Of a DNA stretch of 31,682 bases, positions 1-7,771 are shown one piece after another. Made by a program: the position numbers and the translations under genes. Each line of letters starts with the position of its first letter. Position 1 is the stretch's first letter. The notes under the pieces are model-generated. The model did not search any database. It was not told where the DNA came from and was given only the letters and a program-made list of their open reading frames with translations. Source of the stretch: CAZOKH01 sp964580315 (GTDB lineage: Bacteria; Chloroflexota; Anaerolineae; Anaerolineales; Anaerolineaceae); NCBI GenBank assembly GCA_964580315.1, contig CAZOKH010000041.1, forward strand, positions 1 through 31,682. The letters run 5' to 3'.

Positions 1-533
1 ACAACATCAGCCTGCTTAAAAGCCTTCTCTACATCGCCGTGACGGATTTGAAATTTGCTGATAATGTTGGACCCGCGATCGGGGTGGAGAAGAAAGGTAT
101 CGGGTTTTGCAGACAATGCGGCTGAATCGATAACCGGTAAATCTTCAAATTCAACACGTATCAAATTGCGAGCTTTGGTAGCAATTTCTTCGCTTTCGGC
201 GACCACCAGTGCAATTTGATCACCAACAAACCGAACCCTGTCGGCATACTGTTTGTTTGAACCGGGACCACAAAGCACAGGCTGGTCCTGGAAATATTGA
301 CCGTATTCGTTTACGGGTACATCTTTGGCAGTAAATACCGCGACAACTCCTGGAAATGCCTCTGCCGCCGATGTATCGACTGATTTGACAATTGCATGCG
401 GGCGTTCAGCGAATAAGACTTTCATATACACCTGGTTGGGGAGATTGAAGTCACCAGGGTAAAGAGCCTCGCCCTTCACTTTGCTTTCAGCATCAATACG
501 AATAGTGGATTGCCCTATATAATCCAAAGCCAT
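1..533 (-). CDS. Xanthine dehydrogenase family molybdopterin-binding subunit (partial, N-terminal part)
   Basis: This is the N-terminal part of a CoxL/XdhA-type large subunit; the gene runs off the left edge after about 177 codons. It begins MALDYIGQSTIRIDAESKVKG, preceded by a good ribosome site (GGAGG, 5 nt before the ATG). The visible part matches the a/b hammerhead domain that opens this family: a KVKGEALYPGDF segment, LPNQVYMKVLFAERPHA, then VRFVGDQIALVVAES and VEFEDLPVIDS. The Moco-binding domains and the catalytic Glu lie outside the window. It follows the membrane protein gene by 23 bp and the FAD/2Fe-2S fusion gene just upstream, so it probably supplies the Moco subunit of that second hydroxylase. 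The family is clear; the substrate is unknown. Confidence 0.9.
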   Translation of the reverse strand, partial: MALDYIGQSTIRIDAESKVKGEALYPGDFNLPNQVYMKVLFAERPHAIVKSVDTSAAEAFPGVVAVFTAKDVPVNEYGQYFQDQPVLCGPGSNKQYADRVRFVGDQIALVVAESEEIATKARNLIRVEFEDLPVIDSAALSAKPDTFLLHPDRGSNIISKFQIRHGDVEKAFKQADV

Positions 534-556
534 GGAAACCTCCAGGAACAGTTGCT

Positions 557-922
557 TTATCGTTTATAACGTTTGCCGTGAAAAGCAGTTGGCGGCACAT
601 CAGTGGGCCCATAGGGTGATGGGGCCAATAAATCATACAGCAAGGCGGTAAGCAGCCCGAATAATGCATAAACAACCAGCGTCAAAGCCAGGGTTAAGAT
701 AATTTTGACAAACAGCATGGGATCGGAGAAAGGCGCAATTAACTCTGCCGGGATTGCCACCCAGCCTCTTTTGGCATTTTCACTGAGCAACACCAGCGCC
801 CCTGCGTAAGAAATGAGAGGCGTGACAACCATTAACACAAAACCAACTCCACGCCAGACTGGATGGAGTTCTCTGCGCTTTGGCTTTACAGGTCTTGATT
901 GGTATTGCCCGTATTTGCTCAT
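557..922 (-). CDS. Small conserved membrane protein within a molybdenum hydroxylase operon
   Basis: A 121-residue protein that I do not recognise as a named family. It has a basic N-terminus rich in Lys and Arg, a hydrophobic segment at about residues 26-47, and a long hydrophobic stretch at about 68-100 that could form one or two more helices. The C-terminus is Pro-rich and basic. The ATG at 922 overlaps the stop of the upstream FAD/2Fe-2S gene by 4 bp (ATGA), with GGAG 5 nt before it, so translation is probably coupled. It lies between the FAD/2Fe-2S subunit and the Moco subunit. A role as membrane anchor or membrane partner of the hydroxylase is inference only; no cofactor-binding motif is visible. 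Confidence 0.8.
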   Translation of the reverse strand: MSKYGQYQSRPVKPKRRELHPVWRGVGFVLMVVTPLISYAGALVLLSENAKRGWVAIPAELIAPFSDPMLFVKIILTLALTLVVYALFGLLTALLYDLLAPSPYGPTDVPPTAFHGKRYKR

Positions 923-2340
923 TCGTTCTCCAAATTTTTCGCCGCTGTTTCAATAGCTTCAATGATTTTGTAATAACCGGTGCAGCGGCACAGGTTCCCT
1001 GTTATGGCCTGTTTAATTTCTTCCTGGGAGGGACGCGGTTTCTCATCCAGGAGTTTTGCAGCTGACATGAGGAATCCGGGCGTGCAATATCCGCACTGCA
1101 CAGCGCCCTCATGGATAAATGCCTGCTGTATGGGATGTAATTTATCTTTATTCGCCAGCCCTTCAACAGTCACAATTTGTGCATTATGTGCACGCGGGGC
1201 GGGCACCATGCAACTCATTACAGCTTTTCCGTCCAGGTAAACAGTACAGGCGCCGCATTCGCCTTCTGCGCAGCCTTCTTTTGACCCGATCAAGCCGGCA
1301 TCTTCACGTAATAAGCGCAGTAACGATTTGTTTTGTCCTGTCTGGAAAGAATACGCTTTCCCGTTTATGGTCGTATTGATGGAGGTTTTTTGATCGAATA
1401 GCCGGCTTGCATCCAACGCCTTTACGCCATTGATGTTCTTACCCCATAAAAATACAGGCGAAGCAGGTATGCGATCTTTGGCCAGATTGTCGCGAATTTC
1501 AACGAGCGAGCGACGCGTGATGACTTTAGAAATTGCCAGTCGATAAGAGGCCGATGCGCGCACGTCGCTTATCGGGCGGGCTGCGTTCATCGCCAACTCG
1601 GCTGCTTTTTCGATTACATCGGGCGTCAGGGTTTTTCCAACAAGGTATGATTCTGCTTCTTCGGCGTGAATGATGGTTGGTGCAACAGCGCCCAGGGTAA
1701 GCGATGCGCTCCGGATTTTCTCTCCCTCGAAATCCAGCACAATGGCTACATTTACCAGGGAAATCGCCTGCGCCATACGCAAAGCATATTTCGTAAAAAC
1801 GCCTCTTTGGTTTGCCGTTATGGCGGGGAAAATCACTTCAACCACCATTTCATTATCCATTAAGACGTTCTTTCGCACACCTGTGTAAAACTGATCCAAC
1901 GGTATCAGCCTTTCGCCTTCTGAAGACTTTGCAAGAACGCTGGCTTTCATCGCCATCAGGGGCGTAATGGTATCGTTGGCGGGAGAGGCGGTAATCAAGT
2001 TTCCCACCACTGTTCCCCGGTTACGAATCTGCGGTGAGCCGACTTCCCATGAAGCCAGAGCAAGCGGTAGAGCAAGTTCTCGAATCAGCTTTGATGCAAC
2101 AATCTGGTTGTGTGTAACCGTGGCGCCGATGTGAATATTCTTTTTTTCATCCAGGGTGATTGTGTTTAATTCGGGGATTCGGGTGACATCGACGAGAGTC
2201 TCAATCCCCTTGCGGACACCACGCTCCAATTCGAGCATGATGTCTGTTGCGCCGGCAACAATGCGTGATTTATTGCCATGCTCGTGTAACGCATGGATTG
2301 CTTCATCCGTGGTTTTGGCGCACAGGTATTTTTCCCACAT
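919..2340 (-). CDS. Fused FAD-binding and 2Fe-2S subunit of a molybdenum hydroxylase
   Basis: A 473-residue protein joining two subunits that are usually separate or in the opposite order. Residues 1 to about 275 are a CoxM-type FAD domain with AGATD (about 29-33) and IRNRGTVVGN (about 105-114) flavin motifs. Residues about 320-473 are a CoxS-type domain with eight cysteines: C357, C362, C365 and C377 (plant-ferredoxin-like cluster), then C416, C419, C451 and C453 (helical cluster). It should carry electrons from the Moco subunit to FAD. I chose the ATG at 2340 because GGAGG lies 4 nt before it and the protein then starts MWEKYLCAKTTDEA like family members; an upstream in-frame start at 2397 lacks support. 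It overlaps the next gene by 4 bp. Confidence 0.93.
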   Translation of the reverse strand: MWEKYLCAKTTDEAIHALHEHGNKSRIVAGATDIMLELERGVRKGIETLVDVTRIPELNTITLDEKKNIHIGATVTHNQIVASKLIRELALPLALASWEVGSPQIRNRGTVVGNLITASPANDTITPLMAMKASVLAKSSEGERLIPLDQFYTGVRKNVLMDNEMVVEVIFPAITANQRGVFTKYALRMAQAISLVNVAIVLDFEGEKIRSASLTLGAVAPTIIHAEEAESYLVGKTLTPDVIEKAAELAMNAARPISDVRASASYRLAISKVITRRSLVEIRDNLAKDRIPASPVFLWGKNINGVKALDASRLFDQKTSINTTINGKAYSFQTGQNKSLLRLLREDAGLIGSKEGCAEGECGACTVYLDGKAVMSCMVPAPRAHNAQIVTVEGLANKDKLHPIQQAFIHEGAVQCGYCTPGFLMSAAKLLDEKPRPSQEEIKQAITGNLCRCTGYYKIIEAIETAAKNLENE

Positions 2341-2386
2341 AAATCCTCCAGATAAATCTGTGTAAAAACAGAATTTTATTTTTCTT

Positions 2387-3733
2387 TCAAGATTCAACCA
2401 GGCTTAAAACGGTTGGAACAAGTTGTTTCTTTCTTGAAACAACACCTTCAGCCAGCAATGTTCCATCTGATAACGGTGGATACGGTAAATCATACAAGAT
2501 GGCTGGCGGATTCTCAACCAGGACACGGCTGGAACCCTGAACCACGTCTGTAATCATGAGCATGGAAAAATCGAGGTTGTGACTTTTTTTCAGGTTTTTC
2601 AGAGCTTCACGCAAAGGCTCAATGTAATCGGTGATTTCACGGTGATCGCTCACCTCAACCTGTGATATGGAGAACTTGAAGTTGCCGGCATTATAGGTCT
2701 TCATATCGGTATTTACCACGTCTTCAGCGCTTTTTGTGCCCAAGCCCGCTCCGGCAGCCAGCAATTTTTCACCGAAGGATTCTATGGTTTCGCTACTCAT
2801 CGGATTACCTGGAACAAATGCCCAGCGCGATAACCGCCTGGCTGCCTCGCGATCCCGTTCTGTAGTGGTGGGAGAGCGCAAGATCAAAGTATCAGCTAAT
2901 ATGCCGGCTAACATCACGGTAGCAATCTGTGGCGGGGCGCTCAAACCTGCATCATATATCCTCTCGCTAATTAATGTGCAGGTGCTTCCAACAACATCGA
3001 CCATGAATCGAATGGCCGTTCTGGTGGCTGGATTGCCCAGTTTGTGATGATCGATTATCTCCAATAATTCTGCTTCTTCCAATGAACCCAATGCCTGTTG
3101 ATCTTCATTGTGATCAACCAGAATTAATTTCAAACGCGGTGGATTGACGAGATCACGCTGGCGGCAAATTCCAAGATAGCGATTGTTTTCATCCACTACC
3201 CAGTATTCACCTTTTTCTGACCGCAACAGGTGATTCACAACATCTCGAATTCGGGTGGAAGCCTGGAATTTCGGAACCTTGATATCAGCGGCTTGATTAC
3301 ACGGTGCGTGCAGTATTTCGCTAATACGCATTTCCTGTTGCTTGGGATGTGTACCGACAGACCGGCTGATGAATTCAAACAAGGTCCACCCGGTAACCAG
3401 TCCGTACGGAGTGCCATCCTCATTCAAAATTGGCGCCAACCCCCCCGTTCGACTGGCAATTGCCCAGGCCTCCCGGAGGGGTTTATCGGGTGTGGTTGTA
3501 TCAAGACGCCTGCTAACTGATTCAAAGCGTGGTGAAGCATCAGTTAATAAAATGGGCACTTCCAATCCCAGTTGGCGCAATAACCAGGATGTTTGCTGAT
3601 TAATGGCACCCGCCCTGGCGGGAATGGCGTATAAATTATCCCTTTCCTTGAGCAGCCAGGAATAAGATATTGCTGCGGCAATTGAATCCGTATCAGGGTT
3701 TACGTGCCCGATTACATATATTGGAGAAATCAT
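2387..3733 (-). CDS. Manganese-dependent inorganic pyrophosphatase with CBS domains
   Basis: A family II (DHH-type) pyrophosphatase hydrolysing PPi to two phosphates, with a regulatory CBS pair inserted. The N-terminus has the metal motif GHVNPDTDS. Two CBS repeats span roughly residues 70-200 (one includes GLVTGWTLFEF, the other YLGICRQRDL). The DHH domain resumes with VDHNED and IDHHKLGNP, and GILADT follows. The DHHA2 end carries the SRKKQ substrate-binding motif near the C-terminus. In this family the CBS domains bind adenine nucleotides; no DRTGG domain is seen between them. The ATG at 3733 gives the usual start MISPIYVIGH and has AGGA 10 nt upstream; an in-frame ATG at 3778 would add 15 residues without a good ribosome site. 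Confidence 0.92.
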   Translation of the reverse strand: MISPIYVIGHVNPDTDSIAAAISYSWLLKERDNLYAIPARAGAINQQTSWLLRQLGLEVPILLTDASPRFESVSRRLDTTTPDKPLREAWAIASRTGGLAPILNEDGTPYGLVTGWTLFEFISRSVGTHPKQQEMRISEILHAPCNQAADIKVPKFQASTRIRDVVNHLLRSEKGEYWVVDENNRYLGICRQRDLVNPPRLKLILVDHNEDQQALGSLEEAELLEIIDHHKLGNPATRTAIRFMVDVVGSTCTLISERIYDAGLSAPPQIATVMLAGILADTLILRSPTTTERDREAARRLSRWAFVPGNPMSSETIESFGEKLLAAGAGLGTKSAEDVVNTDMKTYNAGNFKFSISQVEVSDHREITDYIEPLREALKNLKKSHNLDFSMLMITDVVQGSSRVLVENPPAILYDLPYPPLSDGTLLAEGVVSRKKQLVPTVLSLVES

Positions 3734-3793
3734 ATCAGATTTTTCCTGAACGAACTGATTAATCTCAACACTGTGCATTTAAGATTTCACTTG

Positions 3794-4789
3794 TTATTTT
3801 GCAAATGTATCGATCAATAGTTTAACATCACCACCGGCTGGATACAAGATTGGACAAGTGCAACCATTGCGGCGATATTCATTTACTTTGGCGCGCGCTT
3901 CTTCTGGCGTTCCTGAAGCCGTAATCCGGTTGATCAGATCTTCAGGCACCAGGTGTTTTGCCTTTTGAATTTGTTCATGAGTGGCAGGCCATCCAAGTAT
4001 GGACTGAATTTCAGCCACCACGTCAGCCGATACATTGGAGGCTTTCGCAATATGCGGCTGCTGCGCCAGGTATTGGGTGAGCAGCTCGCGCGTGTAATCA
4101 ATGGCTTTATCGTGATCGTGATCAACCGAGCAAACTACCAGTTGCGGACGATCCAGGTCAAATACACGCTTTCCGGCTTTTTTGGCGCCGCGATCCAACA
4201 GGTCCATAGCTTTCAAGTTATATTCAGGCGCTACGCAATAGTTTAATACAACGCCGTCACATATCTCGCCGGTCATTTCCATCATCTGGTCGCCAGTTGC
4301 GCCAATATAAACTGGCACATTGCGGGGCTCGCGCCGGCCGTGAACCACATCTAGCTCAATTCCATCCACATGGATAAACTCACCGTGGAATGTAACACGT
4401 TCCATATTGAGTAATTTTTTCATCACCATGACGGTTTCGCGCATGGCAAGCAGCGGTTTGGTACGGGTGATGCCAACATTTTTTGCCAGTGGATCCCACC
4501 AGGCGCCAATGCCGCAGATTACACGATTGGGAGCAAGATCGTCCAGGGTGAGGAATGTGGCAGCCAGCAGTCCAATGTTTCGTGTCCAGTTGTTGATCAC
4601 ACCGGAACCGACTTTAATCTTTTCTGTTACAGCGGCATAAGCTGCCATCGGGACAATTGCATCACGTACCAGGCGGCTTTCTGCCTGCCAAACTGCATCA
4701 AAACCTTTCTGTTCAGCATACTTCACGAAATCCAACCCATCGCGAAGGTCATGGGCATCCTGTAAATATAGTGCGACACTTTCAGCCAT
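3794..4789 (-). CDS. LLM class flavin/F420-dependent oxidoreductase
   Basis: A 331-residue TIM-barrel oxidoreductase of the luciferase-like family that includes F420-dependent methylene-tetrahydromethanopterin reductase and related enzymes. Visible family features are GFDAVWQAESR near the N-terminus, VGSGVINNWTRN, DLAPNRVICGIGAWWDPLA, and VPVYIGATGDQMMEMTGEICDG. The flanking cofE and npdG genes favour F420 as cofactor over FMN; the sequence alone cannot decide. The start at 4789 follows GGAGG by 5 nt; the in-frame start at 4801 would translate the ribosome site. The substrate is unknown. The gene has its own likely promoter upstream at 4853-4880. Confidence 0.9.
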   Translation of the reverse strand: MAESVALYLQDAHDLRDGLDFVKYAEQKGFDAVWQAESRLVRDAIVPMAAYAAVTEKIKVGSGVINNWTRNIGLLAATFLTLDDLAPNRVICGIGAWWDPLAKNVGITRTKPLLAMRETVMVMKKLLNMERVTFHGEFIHVDGIELDVVHGRREPRNVPVYIGATGDQMMEMTGEICDGVVLNYCVAPEYNLKAMDLLDRGAKKAGKRVFDLDRPQLVVCSVDHDHDKAIDYTRELLTQYLAQQPHIAKASNVSADVVAEIQSILGWPATHEQIQKAKHLVPEDLINRITASGTPEEARAKVNEYRRNGCTCPILYPAGGDVKLLIDTFAK

Positions 4790-4852
4790 TTTTTCCTCCA
4801 ATTATTTTGGGTGTTGATCAAATTTTGAATGGTTTGAATGTCTTACAAATCC

Positions 4853-4880
4853 ATTATACATGAGCTTAATATCATGGCAA
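4853..4880 (-). promoter_or_regulatory. Sigma-70-type promoter, internal to the minus-strand operon
   Basis: Read on the minus strand, TTGCCA (4880-4875) and TATAAT (4858-4853) are separated by 16 bp, matching the housekeeping consensus at 11 of 12 positions. The predicted start near 4846 lies about 57 nt before the LLM oxidoreductase start. The -35 box overlaps the end of cofE. Confidence 0.6.
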
Positions 4881-5663
4881 GTTTTTGCCATCCTGGCGGA
4901 ATAAGTCTTCTTCTTTTGGGCGAATGAGTTCACTCAACGAGCTTTCCCGTAGTGGATACGGGAATCCCCTGACATGCACAACCGGAATGGATTCGGTCGC
5001 TTGCCCCATCATCAGTGAAGCTGCTGCTGCCAGTTCATCGGCTGCTGCAACCTCAGTAACCTGCAATTTGTAGCCAAATAAATCAGGTTTTCCGCGGAGA
5101 TCTTCCAGTGCTGGAATACCAGAGACGCCAATTGTGACGCCCACTGTTCCCTTGCGCCAGGCTCTGCCGTGGGAATCAATGATTAAAATGCCGATTTTTT
5201 TGTGATGGGTTTCTTGAAACCCTTTTCGAAGGGTATTGGCGGTTTTGTCAGGTTCTTCGGGCAACAGCAGCACCCATTCATCCGGGTTTGCAACTCCATC
5301 CGGGTGAACATTGGAATGATCAACACCGGCATTGGCGCACACAAACCCATATTTATGCACGACGATAAACTTTCCTGGTTCAGCTCGCAGCACTTCACTG
5401 CTTTCACTCAGTACAACTTCAACGAAACGCGGATCTTTATGCGTGCATCGGGCAATTTCATGCGCTCGTTTTGAAGGGTGAACAGTGTTTAAATCAACAT
5501 AGCGCCCTTGCGCTTTGGAAATTATCTTCTGGGTAATTACCAGGATATCTCCATTTTCCAGGTGTATTTCTGCTCTTTCCAAAGCATTGTTAATGATTGG
5601 GAAGAGGTTATCCCCCGGGTTTACCAGGGGAATTCCTGTGAGTGGAGTAATGACGAGGGGCAT
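4872..5663 (-). CDS. cofE: Coenzyme F420-0:L-glutamate ligase
   Basis: A 263-residue enzyme that adds glutamate to F420-0 in a GTP-dependent reaction, completing the cofactor side chain. Family features include the ITPLTGIPLVNPGDNL start, GDILVITQKIISKAQGR, the LSESSEVLR segment, the GFVCANAGVDHSNV motif, LLPEEPD, IDSHGRAWRKGTVGVTIG and VTEVAAADELAAAASLMMGQ. The length is that of stand-alone archaeal-type CofE; the nitroreductase-like FbiB extension is absent. An in-frame TTG at 5669 lies six bases upstream; I prefer the ATG at 5663, which has AGG 6 nt before it. It sits between npdG and the LLM oxidoreductase gene, so this cluster both matures and uses F420. Confidence 0.94.
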   Translation of the reverse strand: MPLVITPLTGIPLVNPGDNLFPIINNALERAEIHLENGDILVITQKIISKAQGRYVDLNTVHPSKRAHEIARCTHKDPRFVEVVLSESSEVLRAEPGKFIVVHKYGFVCANAGVDHSNVHPDGVANPDEWVLLLPEEPDKTANTLRKGFQETHHKKIGILIIDSHGRAWRKGTVGVTIGVSGIPALEDLRGKPDLFGYKLQVTEVAAADELAAAASLMMGQATESIPVVHVRGFPYPLRESSLSELIRPKEEDLFRQDGKNLP

Positions 5664-5703
5664 GGGCAACCTGTAAGGTACTGAATGGTGGCGGCTGAGG
5701 TGG

Positions 5704-6396
5704 CTAAGATTGCTTTTCCCGGTTTATGCCAGTGATGCGGATACCGGATGATGGAACGCCATATTTTTTGTTGAGGCCGATCAGAATGGAGGTTAAACCT
5801 TCAACAACCACAGAATTCTCAATTGGACCGGCATCCCATCCAACCAGATTGGCTTTTTCAAGCAAGGATAGTACCACCTCGCGGGCTTCTTTGGAAGTGC
5901 CACAGACCAGAATGTCACAATTTCCATCGCCTTCGTGCAACAAGTTTTCAAACGAAACATTTTGGAAGGCCGCCACGACATTGACTGAATCTCCCAATAT
6001 CTGATGTGCTTCCTGTAAGGCGCTGCCGGCTTCAGGCATTTGAACCCTGGTTACCTTGGGCGGTACAAGCGGCACAGTAACATCAATTAATATTTTCCCT
6101 GCCAGGTAGGGTGCAACGCTTTCCAACATGGCGCGGTGTGCCTGATAGGGTACAGTTAGTACCACCAGGTCAGCTTCGCTGGCTGCCCTGGGGTTTTCCA
6201 TGCCTGTCACGCAATCAGAATTGCCAACCAGGCTGGCAACATCGGTGGCAGCGGCTTCGGCTTTTTGGAGATCGCGTGATCCAATAAGTATCTTGTAACC
6301 TGCTTTAGCCCATCTATAGGCAATGCCTTTACCTTCTTTTCCGGTACCCCCCAGGATTGCAATGGTTTTAATTTCTGTTGCTGGATTTTCGCTCAT
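5704..6396 (-). CDS. npdG: NADPH-dependent F420 reductase (F420H2:NADP+ oxidoreductase)
   Basis: A 230-residue protein of the F420-dependent NADP reductase family, which transfers hydride between F420H2 and NADP+. A Rossmann motif, AILGGTGKEGKG, sits at about residues 13-24, followed by ILIGSRD (the Arg after Ser is typical for NADP phosphate binding), VVLTVPYQAH, ILIDVTVPL and VAAFQNVS. Two adjacent ATG codons (6399 and 6396) follow GAGGA; the second has better spacing. The longer reading from 6477 overlaps the ssnA-type gene and lacks a ribosome site. It starts 13 bp after the aminohydrolase gene, so it is probably co-transcribed. It would let the F420 pool exchange electrons with NADPH. 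Confidence 0.93.
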   Translation of the reverse strand: MSENPATEIKTIAILGGTGKEGKGIAYRWAKAGYKILIGSRDLQKAEAAATDVASLVGNSDCVTGMENPRAASEADLVVLTVPYQAHRAMLESVAPYLAGKILIDVTVPLVPPKVTRVQMPEAGSALQEAHQILGDSVNVVAAFQNVSFENLLHEGDGNCDILVCGTSKEAREVVLSLLEKANLVGWDAGPIENSVVVEGLTSILIGLNKKYGVPSSGIRITGINREKQS

Positions 6397-6409
6397 CATT
6401 CCTCGTTCT

Positions 6410-7759
6410 TTAATTGAATCGTTTGTGATATCGATCCCAGGTTTGGGGTACGAGCTTTTCAGCCGCATATCGAGCAATCTTCTCCTCGTCCAGCGTTAAT
6501 AACTGGCGGTCTTTCATCAGAACTTTACCGGCCACCATGGTCATGGTGACCATGCTTTCATGGAATCCAAACACAATATGCCACGGCAAGTTGTCCACGG
6601 TCATGGGTGTGTAGGGATGGTAATCCACCAGGATAAGATCGGCTTGAGCGCCCGGAACAACCGCCCCAACAGTGACCGGGAATAACGCGTTCACCAGGGC
6701 TGCATTGTTGTAAACAGCCATTTGGGCAATGTCAGTAGCCGGCATGCGGCGCGGATCGCGATGTTCCAGTTTGTGAATGAAGTAAGTGGTCTTCCATTCT
6801 TCCCACATGGCATTTCCCATGCCGTCATTTCCCAGCCCAACTTTGATTCCCATGCGCATGGCGGCTTCAATGGCGGCTACGCCAACCGCGTTGTTCATGT
6901 TGGATCGAGGCTGATGTGTCAGCCAGGTGCCGGTTTCGGCCAGGATTTGAAGCTCTCGGGCGTCCAGGTGAACACCGTGCACCGCAATGGTTTTGGGGCC
7001 CAGAATTCCGTGCTTGTGCAACCGATCAATCACACGCATGCCCGATTTGGCAATGCTGTCATATTCATCCGAAAAATGCTCGGCAACATGCACATGGAAT
7101 CCTGTATCATCCGGTATTGCATCACGGCACAAATCCAGAGATTCCTCGGATAAAGTCAGGCTGGCGTGCAAGCCAAACAGCGCTGACAGGCGGCCATTCA
7201 GGGGTTTTTCTTTTTTAACATATTCGATAAACCGGACATTTTCATTAATTCCTGCCAGTGTGTTTTCTTTGCCATTTCGGTCAGTCACCTCGTAACAAAG
7301 ACTGGCGCGAATGCCTGATTCATCGATAACACCGGCAATTTCATCCAGTGAACCGTTAACAGCGTCGCCGGAGGCGTGATGGTCAATCAGGGTTGTTGTT
7401 CCGTGCCGAATCGCGTCCACGACGCTGACCAGCGCCGAATAGCGCACATCTTCCATACTTAATGACAGATCCAATGGGAACCAGAGCTTTTGTAAAATTT
7501 CTGGAAAGTCTTTTGCAGCAGCGCCAGGAATATACATGCCGCGGGCAAAAGCACCATAAAAATGTGTGTGTGCGCAAATATTTCCAGGCATTAAAATTTG
7601 CCCTTTGGCATCCATTACCTCATCATGCGGAAATTTCTCCATGAGGTTTTTTTGCACGTCCACTGCTTGGATGACATCGTTTTCAATTCGAACTGCATAA
7701 CCTTCCAAGATGCGATTCGGTTTTTCCCAGGTAATGATCCTGCCGTTTGTGATAAGCAT
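6410..7759 (-). CDS. ssnA: SsnA-type aminohydrolase (amidohydrolase superfamily)
   Basis: A 449-residue metal-dependent amidohydrolase close to E. coli SsnA in length and motifs. It has the metal-binding HTH pair at residues 64 and 66 (CAHTHFYGAFARG), TTTLIDHHASG, FHVHVAEH, AVHGVH, QPRSNMNNAVG and LGNDGM with the late catalytic Asp. The family includes guanine- and chlorohydrolase-like enzymes that remove amino groups from ring compounds. In E. coli ssnA lies beside ygfM and xdhD, the same partners as here. A perfect ribosome site (AGGAGG, 4-5 nt before the ATG) supports the start. It lies 12 bp after the Moco enzyme gene. A role in purine or other N-heterocycle catabolism is likely; the exact substrate is not known. 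Confidence 0.88.
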   Translation of the reverse strand: MLITNGRIITWEKPNRILEGYAVRIENDVIQAVDVQKNLMEKFPHDEVMDAKGQILMPGNICAHTHFYGAFARGMYIPGAAAKDFPEILQKLWFPLDLSLSMEDVRYSALVSVVDAIRHGTTTLIDHHASGDAVNGSLDEIAGVIDESGIRASLCYEVTDRNGKENTLAGINENVRFIEYVKKEKPLNGRLSALFGLHASLTLSEESLDLCRDAIPDDTGFHVHVAEHFSDEYDSIAKSGMRVIDRLHKHGILGPKTIAVHGVHLDARELQILAETGTWLTHQPRSNMNNAVGVAAIEAAMRMGIKVGLGNDGMGNAMWEEWKTTYFIHKLEHRDPRRMPATDIAQMAVYNNAALVNALFPVTVGAVVPGAQADLILVDYHPYTPMTVDNLPWHIVFGFHESMVTMTMVAGKVLMKDRQLLTLDEEKIARYAAEKLVPQTWDRYHKRFN

Positions 7760-7771
7760 GACTCCTCCTGA

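Noticed and set aside
2341..2397. Longer start for the FAD/2Fe-2S fusion protein
   Set aside because: The extra 19 residues would include the GGAGG ribosome site used by the ATG at 2340 and have no family match.
6722..7153. A 143-codon plus-strand frame opposite ssnA
   Set aside because: It is antisense to a strongly conserved amidohydrolase gene and lacks motifs or a ribosome site.
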